Part shown: positions 1 to 6,052 of the stretch, piece after piece
Numbering within the stretch: position 1 is the first letter of the stretch
How the letters are laid out: every line of letters starts with the position of its first letter
Assembly (NCBI GenBank): GCA_045648145.1
Contig: JAZRNK010000037.1
Span: 1-16,253 of the forward strand
Length of the DNA: 16,253 nucleotides
Direction: 5' to 3'
From: UMGS172 sp045648145
GTDB taxonomy: Bacteria; Bacillota; Clostridia; Oscillospirales; Acutalibacteraceae
Made by a program: the position numbers and the translations under genes
Notes under the pieces: model-generated
Told to the model about the DNA's origin: nothing
The model's database searches: none
Seen by the model: the letters and a program-made list of their open reading frames with translations, nothing else

Positions 1-959
1 GCACGTAAAACCTCCATTGCCTGACGGCTGAATTCCGGAAACTCATCCAAAAACAGAACGCCGTTATGCGCCAAAGAAATCTCACCCGGCTTGGGAACGG
101 CACCACCACCCGAAAGTCCTGCCGCCGAAACGGTATGATGAGGTGACCTAAACGGACGGGTTGTGATAAGCGGCACGTCCTCCGGCAAGGTACCTGCCAC
201 TGAATGAATTTTAGTCGTTTCTATCGACTCCTTAAAACTCATTGACGGTAAAATCGACGGTAGTCGTTTTGCCAACATACTTTTACCCGAGCCCGGAGGC
301 CCAATCATGAGCACGTTATGACCACCGGCAGCCGCTATTTCTAACGCTTTTTTAGCCGCATTTTGTCCGCAAACCTCAGAAAAATCAGGGTAAGGAATAT
401 CCTTCAAGTCGGTCAAATCAGGCATTTTCATCGGCTTTATATCAGCATTTCCGCACAAAAAGTCGATTAACTGCTTTATATTGTCTACAGGGTATATTTC
501 TATCCCGTTTACTACCGACGCCTCATAAGCATTTGATTTCGGCACAAAAAATTTCTTTATATTATGCTGTAAAGCGCCTATCGCCATAGACAGCATACCT
601 TTTATACCTCTCACGTGACCGTCCAATGACAGTTCGCCGATAAAAGCACACTCAGCAAGATTAATCACAGGTTGTACCTGCTTTGAGGCTATAAGAATTG
701 CTAATGACGACGGCATATCGTACATCGAGCCGATTTTTTTGACGTCAGCCGGCGCTAAATTGACCGTTATTTTAGCGTTAGGGAATGAAAATCCGCTGTT
801 TTTTATAGCCGAACGGACGCGGTCACGCGATTCCTTAACCGCCATATCAGGCAAACCTACAATATCAAAAGACGGAAAATTCGACGAAATATCCGCCTCA
901 ACCTCAACCATATAAGAATCTATACCTAAAATACCCGCACTGTGAAGCTGTGTAAACAC
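1..959 (-). CDS. comM: ComM/YifB family Mg-chelatase-like AAA+ ATPase (partial, C-terminus outside window)
   Basis: The first 319 residues are present; the C-terminal part lies beyond the left edge. Reading leftward, the protein starts VFTQLHSAGILG and continues through DIVGLPDMAVKESRDRVRSA and NLAPADVKK, which is the ChlI-like N-terminal domain of the YifB/ComM family. The AAA+ domain follows, with Walker A GPPGSGKS at residues 220-227 (bases 279-302) and Walker B VLFLDEF at residues 301-307. In this family ComM is a DNA helicase that promotes branch migration during natural transformation; other members are uncharacterised, so the role here is by homology. The start is GTG at 957-959, chosen because a perfect AAAGGAGGAA ribosome binding site lies at 964-973. 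The gene is downstream of htrA on the same strand, with a terminator between them. It may be read by run-through from htrA, since I saw no separate promoter. Confidence 0.9.
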   Translation of the reverse strand, partial: MFTQLHSAGILGIDSYMVEVEADISSNFPSFDIVGLPDMAVKESRDRVRSAIKNSGFSFPNAKITVNLAPADVKKIGSMYDMPSSLAILIASKQVQPVINLAECAFIGELSLDGHVRGIKGMLSMAIGALQHNIKKFFVPKSNAYEASVVNGIEIYPVDNIKQLIDFLCGNADIKPMKMPDLTDLKDIPYPDFSEVCGQNAAKKALEIAAAGGHNVLMIGPPGSGKSMLAKRLPSILPSMSFKESIETTKIHSVAGTLPEDVPLITTRPFRSPHHTVSAAGLSGGGAVPKPGEISLAHNGVLFLDEFPEFSRQAMEVLR

Positions 960-963
960 AATG

Positions 964-1012
964 TTCCTCCTTTAAAACAAACAGGCACACGGTAGCCGAG
1001 CCGTATGCCTGT
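964..1012 (-). terminator. Intrinsic terminator after htrA, its tail merging into the comM ribosome binding site
   Basis: A 12-base inverted repeat (ACAGGCACACGG at 981-992 and CCGTATGCCTGT at 1001-1012) forms a stem with one G-U/A-C position and an 8-base loop. On the minus strand it is followed by TTGTTTTAAAGGAGG, so the U-rich tail runs directly into the comM ribosome binding site. The htrA stop is only 11 bases away. Confidence 0.8.
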
Positions 1013-1022
1013 AAAACCCAAG

Positions 1023-2390
1023 TTATCTGCCGTTATTAGAGCCGATAGTAACCGTGGTCGAATAATATCTGCCGTTTCTGTAAATTTTGGCAGTAACCTT
1101 AGTACCCAAAGTACATTCTTCAAGTACCTTTATAAAATCAGTGTACTCGTTAATGCTTATCTTGTTAAACTCGGTAATAATGTCACCTGCTCTGATGCCG
1201 GCTTGTGCCGCAGGAGCTCCGCTTACTACCGATTTTACGGCAGCACCTTTTGGCAACGAATATTTTTCAAGATATGCACTCGAATATGTGTATATCTCAA
1301 TTCCAATATAAGGCGACGGGTTGTCCTTATTATCAATAATGCCCTTTACAACCTCAAGAGCGGTATTTACAGGAATAGCAAAGCCCATACCCTCAAAGCT
1401 CTCATTTACAAGCTTTGATGAACTAATGCCAATAAGCTGACCGTTTGAATTAAGCAGCGCACCGCCCGAATTACCGGGGTTAATTGCAGCGTCGGTCTGG
1501 ATAAGTTCCATTGTGCCAATAGAGTCAACCGTTACGCTACGGTTAAGACCGCTTATAATACCATACGAAACAGCGTTCAAGAACTCAAGTCCGGCAGGAC
1601 TACCAATAGCAATAGCGTACTGACCAACCTTAAGAGCATCCGAATCGCCTATCTCGATCGGAGTAAGACCTGTTTTTTCGATTTTAATAACCGCTAAATC
1701 TGATGACACACTGTAACCGACCACTTTTGCATCAATAGGTGTGGCAGGGTCTGACATCATAAATACTTCAATAGCCGTCTGTGCAGACTGATATTTTACA
1801 ACACTTTCAATAACGTGATAGTTAGTAATAATATAACCGTCAGCAGTGTAAATAACGCCCGAGCCCTCACCCGTGCTTTCCTGCTGTCCGCCAAAAAAGC
1901 TTTCTACAGAAGCCTTTGTTCTGATACCGACAACGCTATTGGCAGCCTTGTCATAAACCGCCTCAACAAGCGACTCAACATTGCCTTCTATCTGAATAAT
2001 AGTCGACGGTTCCGAGCTGTCACTCTCGCTTGAAACTTGAGATTGCGTCGAAACGCTATCCTTGTTATCGTTATCCTTATTAATAACACCAAATGCAATA
2101 CTAAGAGATGCGGCTGTGCTTACTATAACCGAAAGCACTACACAAAGAACTATTGTGCCAATTCCAAAACGGTTATGCTTGTCGTTTTTAGGCGGTTTTT
2201 GTGAACCACCAATATCAGCATTATACGCATTATATGTTGTATTGGGAGTATAGCTATACGCAGGAGTCTGAGAACCTTGCTCATCACCGGCAGAAGCATA
2301 TATGTTTTCGTTGTTCACACTACCCGCTTCATTAACAACAGGCTCAGTGGAATCAAACCCATTAATGTTTCCCTTATTGTTATTATCCAT
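1023..2390 (-). CDS. htrA: HtrA/DegP-type trypsin-like serine protease with PDZ domain
   Basis: This is a 455-residue membrane-anchored protease of family S1C, expected to degrade misfolded proteins at the outer face of the membrane. The order is: an N-terminal Asn/Ser/Tyr-rich cytoplasmic segment (1-73), one transmembrane helix (about 76-103), a Ser-rich linker (111-130), the protease domain (about 140-350) and one PDZ domain (about 358-450). The catalytic triad is complete: His192 in TNYHV, Asp231 in SSDLAV and Ser308 in NPGNSGGAL. Length and layout match Gram-positive HtrA/YkdA/YyxA-type proteins. The start is ATG at 2388-2390, with AAGGAG at 2402-2407. The gene has its own predicted promoter and sits between two terminators, so it is probably monocistronic, possibly with run-through into comM. 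HtrA genes are often controlled by envelope-stress two-component systems; I saw no such binding site that I could name. Confidence 0.95.
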   Translation of the reverse strand: MDNNNKGNINGFDSTEPVVNEAGSVNNENIYASAGDEQGSQTPAYSYTPNTTYNAYNADIGGSQKPPKNDKHNRFGIGTIVLCVVLSVIVSTAASLSIAFGVINKDNDNKDSVSTQSQVSSESDSSEPSTIIQIEGNVESLVEAVYDKAANSVVGIRTKASVESFFGGQQESTGEGSGVIYTADGYIITNYHVIESVVKYQSAQTAIEVFMMSDPATPIDAKVVGYSVSSDLAVIKIEKTGLTPIEIGDSDALKVGQYAIAIGSPAGLEFLNAVSYGIISGLNRSVTVDSIGTMELIQTDAAINPGNSGGALLNSNGQLIGISSSKLVNESFEGMGFAIPVNTALEVVKGIIDNKDNPSPYIGIEIYTYSSAYLEKYSLPKGAAVKSVVSGAPAAQAGIRAGDIITEFNKISINEYTDFIKVLEECTLGTKVTAKIYRNGRYYSTTVTIGSNNGR

Positions 2391-2444
2391 AATATTTGAT
2401 ACTCCTTATCGTCAAGTTTGCCTTGCACATATTATATCTTTAAA

Positions 2445-2473
2445 ATATTACATTGAATGCTATAAAGTGTTAA
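2445..2473 (-). promoter_or_regulatory. Predicted sigma-A promoter of htrA
   Basis: On the minus strand TTAACA (2468-2473) and TAATAT (2445-2450) are 17 bases apart. A second possible -10, TATAAT, is at 2431-2436 but lacks a good -35. The region sits between the cls terminator and htrA. Confidence 0.5.
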
Positions 2474-2493
2474 CAAACAATAAATATTATACA

Positions 2494-2528
2494 AAAAAAC
2501 TTAGTGTGACGGAACTCGAACCCGTCAC
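2494..2528 (-). terminator. Intrinsic terminator after cls
   Basis: GTGACGG (2506-2512) and CCGTCAC (2522-2528) form a 7-bp stem around a 9-base loop. On the minus strand this is followed by ACTAAG and then a run of seven T. The stem starts immediately after the cls stop codon (2530-2532). The stem-loop happens to resemble a tRNA T-arm (see findings). Confidence 0.85.
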
Positions 2529-2529
2529 G

Positions 2530-4065
2530 CTACATAAACGGCGCAAAAACGTTAAGAATAGCCTGCTTTAAACGCTGACCGATAGGTCGCTTAACCCATT
2601 TTGATAAAATAATTTCCTGACTAACCGACTGCATCTGCAAAAAATGCTCCTTAATATCGTCAACCGCATCAACGCCGCACATCCATACACCGCATTCAAA
2701 ATGGAAGTAATAACTTCTGTAATCCATATTAATGGTACCGCAGGTTGCTATTGCATCATCCGAAACAAAAAGCTTTGAATGCATAAAACCAGGCGTATAC
2801 TCGAAAATTCGAACACCCGCCTCAAGCAGCTCTTGATAATTAAACTGAGTTACGGGATGAACATACCACTTGTCCCTTATTTTAGGGGTAATTATGCGCA
2901 CGTCAACACCTGCTTTTGCAGCAGATTTTAGCGACGTCATCATAGTGTTGTCCAATATAAGATACGGCGAGGTTATATAAACGTAATCTTTGGCAGTACC
3001 CAATATTTGACGGTAAATGCCCTCGCCGGGATAGTGCGAGGTGTCCAACGGATTTTCTACGTAAGGCTGAACAAAACCACTGTATTTTGGAAAATTATCG
3101 ACAATATATTTTGTGGGATTCAGCTTTTCGCGGCTTATACAACTCCACATTTCACAAAAAGCAACAACAAAGCTGGTTGTGGCAGGGCCTTTCAGTATAA
3201 CGGCGCTATCCATCCAATAGCCGTGCGGATGAGTAACATTAATGTACTCATCGGCAATATTCAAGCCGCCCGTCATAGAAACGTATCCGTCAATAACGCA
3301 TATTTTTCGATGGTCACGGTTGTTCAAAAATAAATCAACCGACATTTTCAGCTTGTTAAAAGCAACAATTTTTATGCCGTCGTCACGAAGTCTTTTAATA
3401 AAACGTCTTGTCTGCCGTGAAATCGAGCCAAAATCGTCAAAAATAACCCTGACCTCTACGCCATTTTTTACCTTACGTTTTAAAACGTCGTGTATAGCAT
3501 TCCACATTTTACCCTCGGCTAATATGAAATATTCTATAAATATATATTTCTCGGCATTTTCCAGTTCTTCCAGCATTCTCGGCAAAAATTTTTCGCCGGG
3601 AGATAAATATTCAACCGACGTATCGGTATAAACAGGATAGCCTGACTCACGATACAAAAACTGTGACTGCCTTGAATGGTAAATATCGTGCTCGTGCAAT
3701 GCAACGGCAACCGAAAGATTTTGCACTAAATATTTACGGTTGTTTTTTCGCTCTTTAACAAATTTCTTTTTGAAAACAGGGCGCATTTTACCGTTGCCCC
3801 AAAGGAAGAAAAGAACACCACCCACAAACGGAAAGGCTATTATAAATACAATCCACGCCAGTTTATAGCTGGGATTATCCCGAGTGTTAAGTATGGCAAA
3901 TACCAGCACCAGACTCAACAGCTCTATTACTCGATAAACTGCTGTTGCCCACCGCGAAATTGACAGCGCCACTACGGCAAAAAAGGCTATTTGAAGCAAA
4001 ATGAGCAATAAAGCCACTATTAATCGTCCGGGCATCGGAATGCCTCGTTTATGCTGCCGTTTCAT
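2530..4065 (-). CDS. cls: Cardiolipin synthase, phospholipase D family
   Basis: This 511-residue membrane enzyme condenses two phosphatidylglycerol molecules to cardiolipin and glycerol. Two hydrophobic helices lie near the N-terminus (about 14-38 and 47-91, the second region being a helical pair), followed by two phospholipase D domains. Both HxKxxxxD catalytic motifs are intact: H252/K254/D259 in HRKICVID and H429/K431/D436 in HSKLFVSD. The ending VFAPFM resembles the hydrophobic C-termini common in bacterial Cls. I place the start at ATG 4063-4065 because GGAGGT at 4073-4078 sits 7 bases upstream. An in-frame GTG at 4078-4080 would place that ribosome binding site inside the gene. It lies 34 bases downstream of the lipoprotein gene on the same strand with no terminator between them, so the two are probably co-transcribed. 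Confidence 0.95.
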   Translation of the reverse strand: MKRQHKRGIPMPGRLIVALLLILLQIAFFAVVALSISRWATAVYRVIELLSLVLVFAILNTRDNPSYKLAWIVFIIAFPFVGGVLFFLWGNGKMRPVFKKKFVKERKNNRKYLVQNLSVAVALHEHDIYHSRQSQFLYRESGYPVYTDTSVEYLSPGEKFLPRMLEELENAEKYIFIEYFILAEGKMWNAIHDVLKRKVKNGVEVRVIFDDFGSISRQTRRFIKRLRDDGIKIVAFNKLKMSVDLFLNNRDHRKICVIDGYVSMTGGLNIADEYINVTHPHGYWMDSAVILKGPATTSFVVAFCEMWSCISREKLNPTKYIVDNFPKYSGFVQPYVENPLDTSHYPGEGIYRQILGTAKDYVYITSPYLILDNTMMTSLKSAAKAGVDVRIITPKIRDKWYVHPVTQFNYQELLEAGVRIFEYTPGFMHSKLFVSDDAIATCGTINMDYRSYYFHFECGVWMCGVDAVDDIKEHFLQMQSVSQEIILSKWVKRPIGQRLKQAILNVFAPFM

Positions 4066-4099
4066 CGCTGTCACCTCCACGCGTTAATAATAATTACTT

Positions 4100-4771
4100 T
4101 TAAATTGTAAAATGCATAAGTGTTAATTCAGTAGCCTTATTGCCACCGTCACAGGTTGCCCAAACCAAAAGCACATCGTTACCTAAATCTGCGTTTTGTA
4201 AATACATAATGCCCTGCTCATTAAGGCTTCTGGCGGCTGTGGCTATTTTTTCTCCCTCAAGATAAGAAATTGAACCATCCTCATTTAAAATTATGACCGC
4301 AGCCATAATTCTATATCCGCTTTTTGACTGTAACGAATAATCGGTTACTGCGCCTTCTTTATTATAAAAAATAGTATTCGATTGGTTAAGACCGTATACC
4401 GTCGATATTTCTTTAAGCGTACTGCCATAACCTACGCCGCCTTTGGTCTTGTATTTACCGTTATAAGAGGTTTCACCGCTTGTTGTAGGATTGTAAACAC
4501 GTATCGAGTTTTCTTTCATATCAACCGCAACGTTGCCCTTTACATTAATAAGCTCTTTATCAGCACCGTCGTTTTGAGCGACAACGTGAATATACTCGTC
4601 AGGGAAAAACACGGTAATAGGCTGTAACTGCGATTCCACCGAAGAATTAACCGACGACTCCTGATTAGATGAGGTTGCTTCGGGCTCATCCCCGCCACAT
4701 CCGCTTGCGACACACAAAAGTAAAAATGCAGACATTATAGCAACAAGTCTTTTAAAACTGTTTTTTATCAT
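4100..4771 (-). CDS. Lipoprotein of unknown function
   Basis: I do not recognise a family. The 223-residue protein begins MIKNSFKRLVAIMSAFLLLCVASGC, a charged start, hydrophobic core and lipobox-like ASGC with lipid-modifiable Cys25. A Ser/Glu/Asn-rich linker (about 28-46) follows, typical of Gram-positive lipoproteins, and then a globular domain of about 175 residues with alternating hydrophobic residues that suggests mostly beta structure. The segment GSTLKEISTVYGL loosely recalls the G-x-[ST]-x-x-[ED]-[VI]-x-x-x-[YF]-G pattern of small beta-lactamase-inhibitor-like folds, but this is a weak resemblance. The start is ATG 4769-4771 with GGAGTGG just upstream. A longer in-frame reading back to 4846 would translate through a leader hairpin and is rejected. 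It is first in a probable operon with cls, so it may act at the membrane, but no function can be assigned. Confidence 0.8.
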   Translation of the reverse strand: MIKNSFKRLVAIMSAFLLLCVASGCGGDEPEATSSNQESSVNSSVESQLQPITVFFPDEYIHVVAQNDGADKELINVKGNVAVDMKENSIRVYNPTTSGETSYNGKYKTKGGVGYGSTLKEISTVYGLNQSNTIFYNKEGAVTDYSLQSKSGYRIMAAVIILNEDGSISYLEGEKIATAARSLNEQGIMYLQNADLGNDVLLVWATCDGGNKATELTLMHFTI

Positions 4772-4796
4772 ATTTTCCACTCCGAAATATAAAATA

Positions 4797-4826
4797 AAGC
4801 CGGCACGCGAAACGGCACACCGGCTT
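4797..4826 (-). terminator. Hairpin in the lipoprotein gene leader; possible terminator or attenuator
   Basis: AAGCCGG (4797-4803) and CCGGCTT (4820-4826) form a perfect 7-bp GC-rich stem with a 16-base loop. On the minus strand it is followed by the U-rich TATTTTATATTT. It could end transcription from the exported-protein gene upstream (stop at 4880). However, it lies downstream of the predicted promoter at 4838-4866, so the lipoprotein transcript would start with it. Confidence 0.6.
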
Positions 4827-4837
4827 GTTTCCTCTGT

Positions 4838-4866
4838 ATTATACACCCAAATTGTGAATTTTTCAA
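4838..4866 (-). promoter_or_regulatory. Predicted sigma-A promoter of the lipoprotein-cls operon
   Basis: On the minus strand TTGAAA (4861-4866) and a perfect TATAAT (4838-4843) are separated by exactly 17 bases. The expected start is near 4831, giving a leader of about 60 bases before the ATG at 4771. Confidence 0.8.
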
Positions 4867-4879
4867 CAAGTATATAATT

Positions 4880-5566
4880 TTAAAGGATTTCACTATATAT
4901 TATACTAAATCCGAACTCCGACTGAGTGTTTTTTACAAAACGGGTTTTTACCAATACCGTTTCGGTATCACTACCGCCAAAATACATCTTCATGCACGAA
5001 ACTACGGTGTATTCATCACCAACGTTCACCAATGATACGGGTGTATGAGTTGCAACTACGCCCTCGGTAACATTAACGGCAATGTAGCCCTGTGGCGCAT
5101 CCACACCCTCAAGCAAAGAAGTGTCAATATCGACTGCATAAAACTCCTTTATAAAGCCCTTGACAAGCTCTGCATTAATGCATAAACCATAACCGTCAGC
5201 ATCAAGTAAATAATCCTTCAATGATACGGCGGCTGTGCCAACCATTCCCTCTGCACTGTCAAAGGATGAGCTATAGCAGTAATTCATATTAAGCATCGAA
5301 ATCAGCCTTTGCTCAATCTCCTGCTCACTCATAATTTTTTCGATTTCTTCAATTTCTGATATATCAATATCTTCGACCTGTTCAATCGTTTCCGCTTCAT
5401 ATTCAGTGTCTAAATAAGGAATAACACTTGCCTCATATATAGCCGCCAATGAAGAAATATCAGAACTGCTATTGGTAGCTGTAGCCATTGTAGGAATCAT
5501 AACCACAGCAAGCATAACAGCAATACAAATTGTTGCCATCAATAACGTCAATCTGTTTTTTCTCAT
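4880..5566 (-). CDS. Exported protein of unknown function
   Basis: I do not recognise a family. The 228-residue protein starts MRKNRLTLLMATICIAVMLAVVMIPTMATA, a Sec signal peptide or uncleaved anchor, with a possible cleavage site after MATA (residue 30). A strongly acidic, Glu/Ile-rich stretch at about 53-85 looks helical and is followed by a globular domain (about 86-228). Hydrophobic and polar residues alternate through that domain, and it contains three cysteines (97, 129, 191). The start is ATG 5564-5566, preceded by a weak GGTGGTGA; an in-frame TTG at 5579-5581 is possible but would overlap that site. It is transcribed leftward, divergent from glmS and ahead of the lipoprotein gene. I could find only a TATAAT-like element upstream (about 5601-5606 on the minus strand), without a convincing -35. 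Confidence 0.75.
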   Translation of the reverse strand: MRKNRLTLLMATICIAVMLAVVMIPTMATATNSSSDISSLAAIYEASVIPYLDTEYEAETIEQVEDIDISEIEEIEKIMSEQEIEQRLISMLNMNYCYSSSFDSAEGMVGTAAVSLKDYLLDADGYGLCINAELVKGFIKEFYAVDIDTSLLEGVDAPQGYIAVNVTEGVVATHTPVSLVNVGDEYTVVSCMKMYFGGSDTETVLVKTRFVKNTQSEFGFSIIYSEIL

Positions 5567-5670
5567 CCAAATCACCACCAAATATGCTTCCTTTATTCAT
5601 ATTATATACACTATGTTGTGAAAAAGCGTATCATTGGCATTACAGTTTAGTATCAATTCAGTTACAAAAA

Positions 5671-5684
5671 TTACACAGGTGTAA
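5671..5684. promoter_or_regulatory. Inverted repeat TTACAC-AG-GTGTAA, possible operator
   Basis: Two 6-base arms are separated by 2 bases, 14 bases upstream of the glmS -35 element, in the divergent region between glmS and the exported-protein gene. A partial TTACA copy lies 9 bases to the left (5662-5666), so the site may be longer. This suggests a dimeric repressor or activator site, but the protein is unknown. Confidence 0.4.
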
Positions 5685-5697
5685 CAAACTGCGCCTA

Positions 5698-5726
5698 TTG
5701 ACAAATCAAATATAATTATGTAAAAT
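5698..5726 (+). promoter_or_regulatory. Predicted sigma-A promoter of glmS
   Basis: A consensus TTGACA (5698-5703) and TAAAAT (5721-5726) are separated by 17 bases. The expected start is near 5733, so the leader is about 320 bases and contains the ribozyme. Confidence 0.8.
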
Positions 5727-5784
5727 ACGAATATAGGTAATATGCCGCAAATACATATTGTCATCCTATATTAATTCAAAAGTT

Positions 5785-5945
5785 TTAAAGCGCCGGGACC
5801 GTATGCGGCATAGCGGTTGACGAGGTTGGGGAGCATCGAAACATTCGGCGGATGCCCCACGGCAGACATGTCGTAAACAGACGTTTAAAAACCCGAAGTA
5901 ATTCGGAAACAAAGACGTCCTGCTATGCTAATTTCAAGTGCGGAA
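5785..5945 (+). ncRNA. glmS ribozyme-riboswitch (glucosamine-6-phosphate-activated self-cleaving RNA)
   Basis: The sequence carries the conserved landmarks of the glmS ribozyme. AAAGCGCC at the 5' side implies cleavage between A5789 and G5790. P1 follows, then GTTGACGAGG. A GGGGAGCATC/GATGCCCC helix frames ATCGAAACATTCGGCGGATG, and P4 is CCGAA (5893-5897) and TTCGG (5902-5906) with a GUAA tetraloop. The known mechanism is that glucosamine-6-phosphate binds as a cofactor, the RNA cuts itself, and the downstream glmS mRNA is degraded. This gives product feedback on amino-sugar synthesis. Position directly upstream of glmS fits. The exact 3' boundary is my estimate. Confidence 0.95.
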
Positions 5946-6020
5946 ACCAGGCAATGAAAATTCGTGAGAGCTTTAATTTTTAGGTTAATATCTTGCGTTT
6001 ATATTCAATGCTTATTTTTC

Positions 6021-6052
6021 GCACACCAATTACAGAAAGGTGTGCATTTTTT
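6021..6052 (+). promoter_or_regulatory. Terminator-like hairpin overlapping the glmS ribosome binding site
   Basis: GCACACC (6021-6027) and GGTGTGC (6039-6045) form a perfect 7-bp stem with an 11-base loop, then ATTTTTT runs up to the ATG at 6053. The only plausible ribosome binding site, GAAAGGTG (6035-6042), lies in the loop and 3' arm. The element could act as a transcription attenuator, as a ribosome-binding-site sequestering hairpin, or both. Confidence 0.6.

Noticed and set aside
1005..1418. Plus-strand open frame opposite htrA, and similar frames opposite cls, spoIIE, glmS and the AGCS gene
   Set aside because: They are antisense shadows of well-supported genes, with no ribosome binding sites or recognisable protein features.
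2494..2535. tRNA gene on the minus strand
   Set aside because: Only a T-arm-like stem-loop is present. The bases upstream are the conserved end of the cardiolipin synthase coding sequence, with no anticodon or D arm.
4772..4846. Longer lipoprotein reading frame starting at 4846
   Set aside because: It would put 25 residues before the signal peptide and translate the hairpin. The GGAGTGG site and the lipobox position support the ATG at 4769-4771.
5993..6052. N-terminal extension of GlmS from ATG 5993 or 6008
   Set aside because: GlmS needs Cys immediately after the initiator Met, so MCGIVGF at 6053 is the start; the upstream codons pass through the hairpin.
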